64,000 nt of DNA from Planctomycetota bacterium (lineage in GTDB: Bacteria > Planctomycetota > Phycisphaerae > Phycisphaerales > Zrk34), in assembly GCA_016125255.1 (NCBI GenBank), contig WGMD01000012.1:124001-188000 (forward strand), given 5' to 3'. Position 1 is the stretch's first letter; each line of letters opens with the position of its first letter. Below are positions 16,592 to 26,597 of the stretch, piece after piece. The position numbers were made by a program, and so were the translations under genes. The notes under the pieces are model-generated. The model worked only from the letters and a program-made list of their open reading frames with translations. It was not told the origin of the DNA and ran no database searches.

Positions 16592-18430
16592 TTAACTCTG
16601 CTTCGCCTCAAGTTCCGCCCAGCGGTCGTAGAGTTTCGTGACCAGCGCCTGCGCTTCGCCCAGTTGCGTGTATGCATCGCGCATCTTCTGATGATCCGCC
16701 GCGACGGCCGGTTCGTTGACCTTCTTCTCAAGCTCCGCCGCAATCGCCTCCGCTTCGTGAATCTTCGACTCCATCTGCGCAAACTCGCGCTGCTCGTTGT
16801 ACGAGAGCCGCTTGGACTTCGCCGGTGCGTCGGCTGACTTTTTCGGCGGGTGCGCCGGCGGGGGTTTCGTCGCGACGGGGGCGTTCACCGCCTTCTGAAC
16901 GGCGGACCACTGAAGATATGACGCGAAGATGTGCGCGTCGCCTTCGCCGTCGAGGCCGACGATCTGCGTGGCGAGACGGTCGAGCATGTAGCGGTCGTGC
17001 GTGACGAGCACCACGGCGCCGGGGAACTCCTTGAGACTCTCCTCGAGCACCTCCAGCGAGGGGATGTCCAGATCGTTCGTCGGCTCGTCGAGGACGAGGA
17101 TGTCGGCCGTCTGTCGCATGAGCGTGGCGATCATGATCCGCGCCTGCTCGCCGCCGGAGAGATTGTTCACCGGCACGTTGAGCTGATCGGAGCGGAACAG
17201 AAACCGCTGGGCCCAGCTCGCCACATGCACCGCCTTGCCGCGGTACCAGACCGTGTCGCCCTCGGGGCTCAGCGCGTCGCGCAGCGTGACGGAGCGGTCG
17301 AGTTCGGCGCGGCGCTGGGTGAAGGTGACGATGCTCAGATCATCCGCGCGCTTGATCGTACCGGTGTCGGGGGCGAGTTCGCCGGTGAGCACATTGATGA
17401 GCGTCGTCTTGCCTGACCCGTTGGGGCCGAGCAGGCCGAGACAGTCGCCGGGACCCAGATCCATGTCGAGCCCGCTGAAAAGGGCGCGATCACCGAGGGA
17501 TTTACTGATATTTTTGGCGGCGAGCAATTTGCGGGTCTGCCGGCCGGTGGCGCTGAAGGCGATGCCCGCGGCCTTGGTCGGCGCATTGCGATCTTTCAGG
17601 TCGGCCAGCTCGGACATGCGCTGAGCCGATTCCTGTATGCGGCCCTTGGCCTTCGTGCGCCGGGCCTTGGCGCCCCGGCTCAGCCACGCGATGTCCTGCC
17701 GGACCTTGCTCGCCAGCGACTGCTCCTGCTGGGCCTGCGCGGCGAGGAAATCGGCTCGGCGCACGAGAAATTCGCTGTACGGACCGTCGACCTGGAAAGT
17801 CCCTTCCGGATAGATGCGGTTGAGTTCGACGATGCGCGTGATGGACTCTTCGAGGAAGTAGCGGTCGTGCGTCACGACGATGACGCCGAACGGCGCGGCG
17901 TCGAGCAGGTCTTCGAGCCAGAGAATGCCTTCCATGTCCAGATGATTCGTCGGCTCGTCGAGCATGAGCAGTTCCGGCTCACGCGCGATCTGCTGCGTGA
18001 TCGCCAGTCGCTTGCGCCATCCGCCCGACAGTTCCTCGACCGGCTGGTCGAGCTTCGCGAACCCGACTTTGGCGAGCGCGACGGCGGCCTTCGTCTCGCG
18101 CTCGTGCTCATCGTGATGATCGACGTAGACGCCCGGCTCGGTCCACGACTCGGCCAGCGCGCGGGCGACGGCCATGAGCGGCGTGTCGCCGGGCTCGAAG
18201 ATGTCGTTCTGGGCGACGTAGCTGGCGCGGAGATTCTTGCGGAGGGTCAGCGAGCCGGCGTCGGGCGTGTGCCGACCCGCGAGGATTTTCAGGAGCGTGG
18301 ACTTGCCCGAACCGTTGGGCCCGATCAGGCCGAGGCGCGCATCGTCCTCGATCGACAGGGACACACCCTCAAAGAGCGGCCGCGGACCGAAGGAGTGCGA
18401 GAGTGATTGCGCGGTGAGCAGGACGGACAT
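16592..18430 (-). CDS. ABC-F family ATPase (Uup/EttA-like)
   Basis: 612 residues with two ABC cassettes and no membrane segments. Walker A motifs are GPNGSGKST near residues 38-46 and again near 334-342. LSGGWRKR and LSGGEQAR signatures and LDEPTNHLD / LDEPTNDLD Walker B motifs are complete. An Arg/Lys-rich linker separates the cassettes, and the last 90 residues form a charged helical tail of the Uup C-terminal type. ABC-F proteins act on ribosomes or in DNA-related roles, and Uup-like members are the best match from the C-terminal coiled coil. The gene is convergent with the exported-protein operon. Confidence 0.93.
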   Translation of the reverse strand: MSVLLTAQSLSHSFGPRPLFEGVSLSIEDDARLGLIGPNGSGKSTLLKILAGRHTPDAGSLTLRKNLRASYVAQNDIFEPGDTPLMAVARALAESWTEPGVYVDHHDEHERETKAAVALAKVGFAKLDQPVEELSGGWRKRLAITQQIAREPELLMLDEPTNHLDMEGILWLEDLLDAAPFGVIVVTHDRYFLEESITRIVELNRIYPEGTFQVDGPYSEFLVRRADFLAAQAQQEQSLASKVRQDIAWLSRGAKARRTKAKGRIQESAQRMSELADLKDRNAPTKAAGIAFSATGRQTRKLLAAKNISKSLGDRALFSGLDMDLGPGDCLGLLGPNGSGKTTLINVLTGELAPDTGTIKRADDLSIVTFTQRRAELDRSVTLRDALSPEGDTVWYRGKAVHVASWAQRFLFRSDQLNVPVNNLSGGEQARIMIATLMRQTADILVLDEPTNDLDIPSLEVLEESLKEFPGAVVLVTHDRYMLDRLATQIVGLDGEGDAHIFASYLQWSAVQKAVNAPVATKPPPAHPPKKSADAPAKSKRLSYNEQREFAQMESKIHEAEAIAAELEKKVNEPAVAADHQKMRDAYTQLGEAQALVTKLYDRWAELEAKQS

Positions 18431-18501
18431 AGGCCCGAAGCATATCGCCGCCGCGCGGCGTGAGGCAAATGCCGCAGTCGATTCTCACGCGGGGCCATCG
18501 G

Positions 18502-21120
18502 TCATTTCTCGAAGCGAATCCAGTTGAGGTTCATCAGTCCGCCGCCGCCCTGGGGATGGGTGAAGACGACGAAGAGTTCAAATCGGCCGCCGGGGTCCTT
18601 GATGTCGGCATGCAGGTCGACGAACTTGTCCCATCCGCCGGTGGGGGTGACGTCGATGGCGGCGAGGGCTTCGCCGTCGATCGCGCCCTTGCGGAGCGTG
18701 ATGGTGCCGCCGCGACCGGCGGAGGCGACGCGGCAGGTGATGTGATGAATCCCGGCGAGGGAGAGGTTGCGGTAGCTGGCGTGCGATCCGCTGTTGATCC
18801 CGCCGAGCATCTGCTGGCCGCTTCCGCCGTCGCCGGTGCCGAGGACCTGGAGGCCCGCGTGCGTGTCGAACGCCTCCGCTTCCATGGGGTTGGGCCGGAG
18901 TGTGACCTTCGCGCTGCCGGTCAGCGGTCCGACGGGGCCGAAGCCCTTGTCGGTATAGGTCGCGCTGAGCGTGTAGCCCTCGACGATGTTCTTGGGATGC
19001 GTGCCGATGTGGAATTCGCCTTCGAGCGGCGACGCGTCGGCGACGTCGCCGGCCTGGTTCGCCAGCGTCATGATCCATTCGACCATCTGCGTCGTCTCCG
19101 CCTGCGTGTGCTGGGGGTGCGGAAGCATGATGGCGTCCTTGCCCCACACGCCTCCGGACCCGCTGACGACGCGCATCGCCGCCATGTGCTGCGCCGCCGC
19201 ATCATTCTGATACTTGCGCGCGACGTCCATGTACGCCGGGCCGATGATCTTGTGATCCACCGCGTGACAGTTGAAACAGTCGCTATGCTGCATCATCTTC
19301 AGCGCCGCCGGCACGTCCGCCTCGTCGGCGTTGCCGCTATTGGCGTGGCCCGCCAGCGCGATCGTCGCGCCTTGCGAGACGTTGTCTTCCTCGTCCTTGA
19401 CGTCGACGCGGTAATGAATCGGCTTGTCGAACTCGAAGAAATCGCCGTCCTGTGGCTCAACAAACGCCACCGTCGGCCGGCTGTTGCCCGCCATGACCGG
19501 CACCGTCGCCAGCGACACGCCGCCGTTGGGATCCTTCACCACGAGCTGCACGTTGTACACGCCCGGCTTGTCGAACGTCATCGTGGCGTTCATGCCGTCA
19601 ACCGTCTGGCCATTGTCGGTGCGGAGCCACTGATAGGTCAGCGGGTCGGCATCCGCGTCCGTCGTCCCCTCGGCCGAGAGTGTGACGGTCAGCGGCGTCT
19701 TGCCGATGTTGTTCGTCGCCTTCGCGCTGGCGATCGGCGTGCGATTGCCGCGGATGTAGTCGATGCGCTCGAGCTTCGAGTCCTTGTTCGGGCCCCATGT
19801 CTCGCCGTATTCGAGCATGTACAGCGCCCCCTCGGGTCCGAAGCACAGATCGACCGGCCGCTTGAACTTCGTCGTCGGCATGAACGGCTCGATCTCCTTG
19901 ATGTTCGAGTCCGCATCGAGGTGCACCGCCATGATCCAGTGCCGCGACCAGTCGTAAATGAACAGGCAATTGTCGAAATGCTCGGGGAATTTCGTCTCGG
20001 ATTTGAGATTCGGATCGTAGTGATACACTGGTCCGGCGCACGCCGTCCGCCCGCCGCTGCCGAGCACGGGGAAGTCCGACGATCCGCCGCCGGGATACCA
20101 GATGAACGCCGGCTGCGCGGGCGGAAGCTCGCGCTCGCCCGTGTTGTTGGGCGATTCGTTGATCGGATGAGCCGGGTCATACGTGATGCCTGCTTCGTGC
20201 TTCTCAAAGTCCCAATGCCGGTACGGTAGATTCGGACCCACAAAATACGGCCAGCCGAAGTTCCCGGCGTGACGCGCCTGGTTCACCTCGTCATAACCGC
20301 GCGGCCCGCGATCCTTGTTGTCCCCGCCCGCGTCCGGTCCGACTTCGCCCCAATATAGATAGCCCGTCTTCTGGTCCACATTGAGCCGCCACGGATTGCG
20401 GCAGCCCATCACGTAAATCTCCGGCTTGCCCTTCGAGCCGTCTTTGGGAAACAGATTGCCGTCGGGAATTTCATAGGTCCCGTCCGGCAGCGGACGGATG
20501 CGCATGATCTTGCCGCGCAGATCGTTCGTGTTCCCCGACGTGCCCTGCGCGTCCCAGGGTTCGCGCCCCTTGCGCTCGTCGATCGGCGCATAACCGGCCG
20601 AGTCGTTGAACGGATTGGTGTTGTCGCCCGCGCCGATGTACAGGCATCCGTCGGGGCCGAACTCCATCGAACCGGCGTGATGGCAGCACTGCTGGCGCTG
20701 TTCATGAAAAATCAGCAGGCGCTTTTCGCTGGTCATGTCCAGCGTGTCGCCGTTCATGGTGAATCGGCTGATGTACTGGCCGTCGTAGTCGGTCGGGCTG
20801 TAATGGATGTACACCCAGTGGTTGTCATCGAAGTGCGGGTCGAGCGCGAAGCCGAGCAGCCCGCACTCGATGCCGGTGAAGACCTTGAAGTCCGCCGCTT
20901 CGACGGAGGCGTGCGTGTCGGGCTTGTAAATTTTGAACTTGCCGCCGAGCTCCATGTAGAAGATGCGCCCGTCGGAGCCGACTTCCAGTTCCATCGGCTG
21001 CGGGATGCCGGTTTCGTAGACCGAGATGGAGAGCCGTGCTGGATTGAACGGTTCCTCCGCCTGGACCAAACGGGAACATGCCCACAACGACAGCACCGTT
21101 AGCGGCAGGGCGATCTTCAT
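18502..21120 (-). CDS. Exported glucose/sorbosone dehydrogenase-like protein with PKD, cytochrome c and carbohydrate-binding parts
   Basis: 872 residues with a signal peptide (VLSLWACSRLVQAEE). Residues 30-440 match the glucose/sorbosone dehydrogenase propeller (QQCCHHAGSMEFGPDG, GNTNDLRGKIMRIRPLPDG, CRNPWRLNVD). A PKD-type domain lies at about 455-545. A cytochrome c segment has CFNCH at 615-619. The C-terminus (about 745-872) looks like a CBM6-type sugar-binding domain. It is predicted to oxidise a sugar or sugar alcohol in the periplasm and hand electrons to its heme. The protein is related in build to the genes at 10556 and 12169 but is transcribed alone. Confidence 0.9.
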   Translation of the reverse strand: MKIALPLTVLSLWACSRLVQAEEPFNPARLSISVYETGIPQPMELEVGSDGRIFYMELGGKFKIYKPDTHASVEAADFKVFTGIECGLLGFALDPHFDDNHWVYIHYSPTDYDGQYISRFTMNGDTLDMTSEKRLLIFHEQRQQCCHHAGSMEFGPDGCLYIGAGDNTNPFNDSAGYAPIDERKGREPWDAQGTSGNTNDLRGKIMRIRPLPDGTYEIPDGNLFPKDGSKGKPEIYVMGCRNPWRLNVDQKTGYLYWGEVGPDAGGDNKDRGPRGYDEVNQARHAGNFGWPYFVGPNLPYRHWDFEKHEAGITYDPAHPINESPNNTGERELPPAQPAFIWYPGGGSSDFPVLGSGGRTACAGPVYHYDPNLKSETKFPEHFDNCLFIYDWSRHWIMAVHLDADSNIKEIEPFMPTTKFKRPVDLCFGPEGALYMLEYGETWGPNKDSKLERIDYIRGNRTPIASAKATNNIGKTPLTVTLSAEGTTDADADPLTYQWLRTDNGQTVDGMNATMTFDKPGVYNVQLVVKDPNGGVSLATVPVMAGNSRPTVAFVEPQDGDFFEFDKPIHYRVDVKDEEDNVSQGATIALAGHANSGNADEADVPAALKMMQHSDCFNCHAVDHKIIGPAYMDVARKYQNDAAAQHMAAMRVVSGSGGVWGKDAIMLPHPQHTQAETTQMVEWIMTLANQAGDVADASPLEGEFHIGTHPKNIVEGYTLSATYTDKGFGPVGPLTGSAKVTLRPNPMEAEAFDTHAGLQVLGTGDGGSGQQMLGGINSGSHASYRNLSLAGIHHITCRVASAGRGGTITLRKGAIDGEALAAIDVTPTGGWDKFVDLHADIKDPGGRFELFVVFTHPQGGGGLMNLNWIRFEK

Positions 21121-21182
21121 TTGCGATACCTTTGAAAAGGGGAGGTCGAAGGGGCGGGTGAAGCGGGAGGGAAAACGTATAA

Positions 21183-21211
21183 ATAGTACATGCCTTCGTC
21201 GCGCAAGGCAA
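21183..21211 (-). promoter_or_regulatory. Putative promoter for the 872-residue dehydrogenase gene
   Basis: On the reverse strand TTGCCT (21211-21206) and TACTAT (21188-21183) are 17 bases apart. An AAAGG site precedes the ATG at 21120. Confidence 0.4.
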
Positions 21212-21259
21212 TCGGCGGTTGCACAAATTGATGCGTCGAAGAGGCCGAATCGCGCCGAT

Positions 21260-21988
21260 TCAGTCGGCGATGATCAGCCGATGCGTCGTCCAATGCAGGA
21301 ACAGCGCCGTGACGTTTTCGGTGTGGTCCTCGGCCATGAGCCCGCGCTTCGGCGCGTACCAGTGCACATCTTCGACATGGACGCTCGCCAGGCCGAGTTT
21401 GGCGTCTTCTTCGGATTTGATTTTGCGCGTGCGGACGGAGCCGGAGGGCGTGATGACGGTTTGATCGGCGATGTGGGTGATGGTGCGTGTGGCGGTGCCG
21501 CGGTCGCGCTGCTGATCGGGGTGATCGAGGCCGACGATGGTCATCTTGCTGGTGAACTGCATCGACTTGCCCGGTTCCAGACCGGCGGGCAGGAGCGGCA
21601 TCGGCGGATCGTAGATCGTCAATGCATTGTGCGGCTTGTCCTCGACGGCGCCGAGAACGATCGACCCATCGTCCGCCCGGCCAAGATGTTCGACGCGCTC
21701 ACCGTCGGTGACGCGCCAGGGGAACGCCGCGTCCGTGGGATCCTCGGTCATGGACAAGACGACATGCGAACCGGTCGCGTCGCCTTCGACGATCAGATAC
21801 GAGCGATCGGCGGTTTTGAGTGGAAGCAGGACGGCGATCTGGTCGATGACATTGGCAGCCACGGGCGACTCAAAATCGTGCCGCGGCGGGTCGGCGGGTT
21901 TCAACCGGGTCGGCTGCTGACAACTGCCGAGCGTCACGGCGATCGTGAGGCACATGCATGCGGGCATAGGCAAACGGGAAATGCGCAT
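21260..21988 (-). CDS. Predicted lipoprotein of unknown function
   Basis: 242 residues from ATG 21988. The N-terminus is a lipoprotein signal ending in TLGSC. The mature part is beta-rich with no motif I recognise. I chose this start over longer in-frame options because it places the lipobox correctly and because a clear promoter lies immediately upstream, leaving only about six bases between the -10 hexamer and the ATG. It is divergent from the SLC13-type permease gene at 22044. Confidence 0.75.
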   Translation of the reverse strand: MRISRLPMPACMCLTIAVTLGSCQQPTRLKPADPPRHDFESPVAANVIDQIAVLLPLKTADRSYLIVEGDATGSHVVLSMTEDPTDAAFPWRVTDGERVEHLGRADDGSIVLGAVEDKPHNALTIYDPPMPLLPAGLEPGKSMQFTSKMTIVGLDHPDQQRDRGTATRTITHIADQTVITPSGSVRTRKIKSEEDAKLGLASVHVEDVHWYAPKRGLMAEDHTENVTALFLHWTTHRLIIAD

Positions 21989-21994
21989 GAATGG

Positions 21995-22023
21995 GTGATA
22001 GCATTGTCGGCCTGACCTGTAAA
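21995..22023 (-). promoter_or_regulatory. Promoter of the lipoprotein gene, probably giving a leaderless mRNA
   Basis: Reverse strand TTTACA (22023-22018), 17-base spacer, TATCAC (22000-21995), then six bases to the ATG at 21988. There is no room for a ribosome binding site. Confidence 0.5.
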
Positions 22024-22043
22024 GTTGCAAAGGATTTGCCACG

Positions 22044-23849
22044 ATGGGTTATGAAGGCTGGGTGACGCTCGGGGTGATCGGGCTGGTGTTGTCGTTGCTC
22101 GTCTTCACGCGGCGCGCGCCGGACGCCATCATGATTGGCGGGCTGACGCTGCTGATGATCATTCCCGTGCCGACTGAATCGGGATGGAAGGTCGGCATCC
22201 TTACCATCAAGGACGCACTGGCGGGCTTCGGCAACGAAGGCATGCTGACCGTCGCCGCGCTGTTCATCGTCGCGGCGGGGCTGCGCGAGACGGGCGCGAC
22301 CTACTGGCTCTCGCAGGGCGTGCTCGGACATCCCAAGACGATCAACGGCGCGATGAATCGGCTCATGTGGCCCACCGCCGCCATGAGCGCTTTCGTCAAC
22401 AACACGCCGCTCGTCGCCATGCTCCTGCCGGTCGTCGGCGACTGGGGCCGGCGGCAGCGCATCAGCGTCAGCAAGTTGATGATCCCGCTGTCCTACGCTT
22501 CGATCCTCGGCGGCATCTGCACGCTCATCGGCACCAGCACGAACCTCGTCGTCAACGGCTGGCTCGTCAACGACGCGAAGATGCCCGGCATGGGGATGTT
22601 CGACATCGCATGGGTCGGCGTGCCATGCGCGGTGGCGGGGACGCTCATGGTGCTGCTCACGCATCGCTGGCTTTTGCCGGAGCGCAAGCCCGTGCTCAGC
22701 CCGCAGGACGATGCGCGCGAGTACACCGTCGAAATGATGGTCGAGCAGGGCGGCCCGCTGGTGGGCAGGACCATCGAAGACGCCGGCCTGCGCCATCTGC
22801 CGGGACTGTACCTGATGGAGATCGAGCGGTCGGGGCAGATCATGGCGGCGGTGTCGTCGAATGTGCAGCTCACGGCGGGAGACCGGCTGGTGTTCGTGGG
22901 CATCATCGATTCGGTCAAGGACCTTCAGAAGATTCGCGGACTCGGACCGGCGACGAGCCAGGTGTACAAGCTCGACGCCCCGCGCGTCAATCGCTGCCTC
23001 GTCGAGGCGGTCGTGTCCGACTCGTGCCCGATCGTCGGCATGTCGATCCGCGAAGGGGGATTCCGCAGCGTGTACAACGCGGCGGTGATCGCGGTGGCGC
23101 GCAACGGCGAGCGCATCAAGGGCCGCAAAATCGGTGACATTGTGCTGCGCGCCGGCGACACGCTGCTGCTTGAAGCGCGGGCGTCATTCGCCGAGCAGCA
23201 CCGCGACAGCCGCGATTTTTACCTGGTGTCGAGCGTCGCCGACTCGGCCCCGCCGCGGCATGACCGGGCGTGGATCGCGCTGTTGATCATGGCGGGCATG
23301 GTGTTCATCGCGGCGATGGGATGGGTCGACATGATTCAGGCGGCGTTGATCGCCGGTCTGGCCATGATCGCCACACGCTGCTGCAACGCCTCCGGCGCCC
23401 GCCGCTCGATCGACTGGCAGTTACTCATCGTCATCGCCACCGCGCTGGGACTGGGCCGGGCCGTCGAGGTCAGCGGGGCGGCGAAGGTGATCGCGCATCA
23501 CGTGATCGGCCTCGTCGGCGATAATCCGTACCTCGTCCTCGGGGCGATTTACCTGCTCACGATGGCCTTCACCGAAGTGATCACCAACAACGCCGCCGCC
23601 GTGCTCGTTCTGCCGATCGCTTTCGCCTCCGCGACCTCGCTGGGCGTCAACCCCATGCCCTTCGTCATCGCCATCATGATCGCCGCCAGCGCCAGCTTCG
23701 CCACGCCCATCGGTTATCAAACCAACCTCATGGTCTACGGCCCCGGCGGCTACCGGTTCACCGACTACGCCCGCATCGGCATCCCCATCAGCGCTCTGCT
23801 CTTCGTCATCGCGATGATCATCATCCCGATGGTCTGGCCGTTCAATTAA
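22044..23849 (+). CDS. SLC13-type (DASS) permease with tandem RCK_C domains
   Basis: 601 residues. The N-terminal half (1-205) and C-terminal part (405-601) hold about ten to eleven membrane helices with family motifs NNTPLVAMLLP and STNLVVNG, and near the end TNNAAAVLVLPIA and GYQTNLMVYGPGGY. Between them, residues 225-390 form two RCK_C (TrkA-C) regulatory domains (VGRTIEDAGLRHLPGLYL, VGMSIREGGFR). Members of this architecture take up sulfate or other small anions using a sodium gradient. The substrate cannot be read from the sequence. AAAGGA lies ten bases before the ATG. Confidence 0.92.
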   Translation: MGYEGWVTLGVIGLVLSLLVFTRRAPDAIMIGGLTLLMIIPVPTESGWKVGILTIKDALAGFGNEGMLTVAALFIVAAGLRETGATYWLSQGVLGHPKTINGAMNRLMWPTAAMSAFVNNTPLVAMLLPVVGDWGRRQRISVSKLMIPLSYASILGGICTLIGTSTNLVVNGWLVNDAKMPGMGMFDIAWVGVPCAVAGTLMVLLTHRWLLPERKPVLSPQDDAREYTVEMMVEQGGPLVGRTIEDAGLRHLPGLYLMEIERSGQIMAAVSSNVQLTAGDRLVFVGIIDSVKDLQKIRGLGPATSQVYKLDAPRVNRCLVEAVVSDSCPIVGMSIREGGFRSVYNAAVIAVARNGERIKGRKIGDIVLRAGDTLLLEARASFAEQHRDSRDFYLVSSVADSAPPRHDRAWIALLIMAGMVFIAAMGWVDMIQAALIAGLAMIATRCCNASGARRSIDWQLLIVIATALGLGRAVEVSGAAKVIAHHVIGLVGDNPYLVLGAIYLLTMAFTEVITNNAAAVLVLPIAFASATSLGVNPMPFVIAIMIAASASFATPIGYQTNLMVYGPGGYRFTDYARIGIPISALLFVIAMIIIPMVWPFN

Positions 23850-23868
23850 GCGGAATTCCCCGAGAAAT

Positions 23869-24924
23869 TCAGATGCTCGCCGTGGCGGCGGCTTCGAGGT
23901 TCAGGTCGGCGAAACGGCCGGCGCGATGGTGCTCGTGACCGAGGCCGGCGATCATCGCGGCGTTGTCGATGCAGAAGGCCATGCGCGGCAGGCGCACCGG
24001 CAGCTTGTTCTTTTCGCCGAAGGCCAGCGACTCGGCGCGCAGGCGCGAATTGGCGCTGACGCCGCCGCCGATGACGATGCTGCGGATGTCGGGGTGCTGC
24101 GTGATGGCGCGCTCGAGCTTGCGGATGAGCACATCGACGGCGGCCCGCTGAAAGGACGCGGCGATGTCGGCTTTCTGCGTGTCGGTCAGATCGGCGGCGC
24201 TGCGCTCGAAGGTCGCGGCGCGGCCCCGGCCGACCGGATGGCCGCGCACTTTGTAAAGCACAGCGGTCTTCATCCCGCTGAAAGAAAAATCCAGACTTTC
24301 GCGATCCAGCAGCGAGCGGGGGAAGTCGATGGCGTTGGCGTCGCCGGTCCTGGCGAGTTTGTCGACGATCGGCCCGCCGGGGAAGCCCAGGTCCAGAATC
24401 GCTGCCACCTTGTCGTACGCCTCGCCGACCGCATCGTCGATCGTGCGTCCCAGCACCTCGATGTGCATCGCATCGCGCAGCAGGTACAAGCTCGTATGCC
24501 CGCCGCTGACGACGAGTCCGAGCGCCGGATATGCGATCGGATCGCTGTCGAGCGCCGCCGCATAGAGATGCGCTTCGACATGATCGACCGCCACGAGCGG
24601 TTTGCCCAATGACCACGCCAGCGCCTTGGCGGCACTGACGCCGACGAGCAGCGAGCCGATGAGCCCCGGGCGATTGCCCACGGCGACGGCGGTCAGGTCG
24701 TTGAGCGTGACGCCGGCCTTGTCGAGGGCTTCGTTGATGACGGGGAGGATGCGTTCGATGTGCGCCCGGCTGGCGATTTCGGGCACGACGCCGCCGAACT
24801 TGGCGTGCAGATCATGCTGCGAGGCGATGACGTTCGAGAGCACCGTGACGCCGTCGCGCACCACGGACGCGGCGGTTTCGTCACAACTGGATTCGATGCC
24901 GAGGATCAGCGAGGAGGCGTTCAC
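23869..24924 (-). CDS. tsaD: tRNA N6-adenosine threonylcarbamoyltransferase TsaD
   Basis: 351 residues beginning with GTG. The motifs of TsaD/Gcp/Kae1 are all present: LGIESSCDETAASVV at the start, the metal-binding HVEAHLYA near 115, SGGHTSLY near 140, and the C-terminal FCIDNAAMIA. The enzyme transfers threonylcarbamoyl to A37 of ANN-decoding tRNAs with TsaB and TsaE, which are not in this window. Its start codon overlaps the stop of the S41 protease gene by four bases (GTGA), so the two are translationally coupled. Confidence 0.96.
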   Translation of the reverse strand: MNASSLILGIESSCDETAASVVRDGVTVLSNVIASQHDLHAKFGGVVPEIASRAHIERILPVINEALDKAGVTLNDLTAVAVGNRPGLIGSLLVGVSAAKALAWSLGKPLVAVDHVEAHLYAAALDSDPIAYPALGLVVSGGHTSLYLLRDAMHIEVLGRTIDDAVGEAYDKVAAILDLGFPGGPIVDKLARTGDANAIDFPRSLLDRESLDFSFSGMKTAVLYKVRGHPVGRGRAATFERSAADLTDTQKADIAASFQRAAVDVLIRKLERAITQHPDIRSIVIGGGVSANSRLRAESLAFGEKNKLPVRLPRMAFCIDNAAMIAGLGHEHHRAGRFADLNLEAAATASI

Positions 24925-26477
24925 GGAGCCGCGGGCGCCGGTTCGGGTTTGTCGACGGGTTTGGCCGCCGCGGCGTCGTCCTTCTTGTCCGCTTTGGCCG
25001 TCTTGTCAGCGGGTTTGCTGCTGTCGTTGGCCTCGATTTTCTGCTGCACTTCGACGAGCTTCTTGTTCACCGCGTCGAGGTTTTCCTGAAGCAGATCGCG
25101 CCGCTTTTCGAGATTCGCCTTTTCGCTGACGTGAGCGAGCAGGGTGGCGTTGGCGAGGCCGACCTTCTTGAATTCGCCGGTCGTGACCTTGGCGACCATG
25201 GTCTCCAGCGCGGCGGCGAGCTGCTTGTCGCTGCGCTTGTCGCGGAGCCAGTCGGGCGTGACTTTATCCGCCGACCCGTTGCCGTCCTTGATGACATCCG
25301 AGTCGCGTCGGAGCTCGGTCATCTTGCGGATTTCATCGAAGCTCATCGGCACGTAGTACCCGTCATTGGGATCGACGCCCCATGTATCGGCGCCTTCGCG
25401 GCGATGGATGTTTCGGCCGGACGGCAGGTAGTAGTACGCCATTGTCACCTTGATCGCGCCGTTGCCGCCTTCCAGCGCCATGACCTGCTGCACGGAGCCC
25501 TTGCCGAAGCTGCGGGTGCCGAGGATGATCGCGCGGTTGTTGTCCTTGAGGGCGCCGGAGAGAATCTCCGCCGCCGACGCGCTGAACTCATTGACCATCA
25601 CCACGACCGGGAAGTCGCCTTCGTCCAGCGCCTTGGTGGCCGTCTGAATCCGCTCGGGGCTGTTGCGGCCTTTGGTGGAGACGATCGTGCCGCTGGAAAG
25701 GAACATGTCGGAGATTTCGACGGCCTGATTGAGCAGCCCGCCGGGGTTGAACCGCAGGTCGAGGATCAGCCCCTTGAGCCCTTCCTGCTTAAGCTGATCG
25801 ATCGCCGCCTTGAGCGCGTCCGCCGAGGGATCGGAGAACTGAGTGAGGCGGATGTAGCCGATGTGATTGTCGGGATCGAGCATGAAGTTCCAGTGATGGT
25901 CCTTCGTGCGGGAGAAACCCTTGACAGTCTGAATCTCGATGCGGCGGCGGGTGATCTCGAACGTGACTTCCTCGCCGGAGAGGTGCCGGAGCTTAAGCTT
26001 GACGACCGTACCTTCGGGGCCGGTGATGCGTTTGACGGCTTCGTTGGAGTCGAGGCCTTCGGTGCTTTTGCCGTCGATTTCGAGAATCACATCGCCCGCC
26101 ATGACGCCCGCCTCGAACGCGGGGGAGTCTTCGAGCGGGGAGACGATGGTCAGGTGGCCGTCTTCGGAACTGATCTCGGCGCCGATGCCGCTGAACGTGG
26201 CGCGGGTCTGCTTGTCAAATGCTTCGAGACTCTCGGGGTCGAAGTAGTCGGTGTAGGGATCATTGAGCGAGGCGACCATGCCGTTGATCGCGCCGGTGAG
26301 CATCTTCTTCTGGTCCGGCTCCTCGACGTAATTGCGGACGATCTCGCTGCGGACGTCGACGACCGTGTCGAAGAAGTCGTAGGCATTGCCGCGGAGGGCG
26401 AGGGTATCGGGGATGCGGCCGAGGAAGATGCCCAGCAGGACCGCGAGGATGACGAACTCGAAGCGGATTCTCGCCAT
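24921..26477 (-). CDS. ctpA: S41 C-terminal processing protease (CtpA family)
   Basis: 518 residues with an N-terminal signal anchor (FVILAVLLGIFLG). A PDZ domain lies at about 90-175 (SPAFEAGVMAGDVILEIDG), followed by the S41 protease domain with LDLRFNPGGLL, nucleophile Ser in EFSASAAEI and the general-base Lys in SFGKGSVQ. The last 40 residues are Lys/Ala/Pro-rich, with a coiled-coil segment before them. These enzymes trim C-termini of exported proteins. GGGAG lies nine bases before the ATG. The gene is first in an operon with tsaD. Confidence 0.95.
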   Translation of the reverse strand: MARIRFEFVILAVLLGIFLGRIPDTLALRGNAYDFFDTVVDVRSEIVRNYVEEPDQKKMLTGAINGMVASLNDPYTDYFDPESLEAFDKQTRATFSGIGAEISSEDGHLTIVSPLEDSPAFEAGVMAGDVILEIDGKSTEGLDSNEAVKRITGPEGTVVKLKLRHLSGEEVTFEITRRRIEIQTVKGFSRTKDHHWNFMLDPDNHIGYIRLTQFSDPSADALKAAIDQLKQEGLKGLILDLRFNPGGLLNQAVEISDMFLSSGTIVSTKGRNSPERIQTATKALDEGDFPVVVMVNEFSASAAEILSGALKDNNRAIILGTRSFGKGSVQQVMALEGGNGAIKVTMAYYYLPSGRNIHRREGADTWGVDPNDGYYVPMSFDEIRKMTELRRDSDVIKDGNGSADKVTPDWLRDKRSDKQLAAALETMVAKVTTGEFKKVGLANATLLAHVSEKANLEKRRDLLQENLDAVNKKLVEVQQKIEANDSSKPADKTAKADKKDDAAAAKPVDKPEPAPAAP

Positions 26478-26597
26478 GAACTTGGCTCCCAGTGTTGGGG
26501 GTTAAGACGCGATATTGTAGCCGCAAGTTCATGGAGCTGCCAAAGAAACGCACGGGGCGGGACGGACGCGTCGCGTGCGGGCTACGATATGGGCCAT

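Noticed and set aside
25131-26588. Very long open frame upstream of and in frame with hflX
   Set aside because: It is antisense to the S41 protease gene, which has full catalytic motifs, and the extra N-terminal part has low complexity typical of shadow frames in GC-rich DNA.
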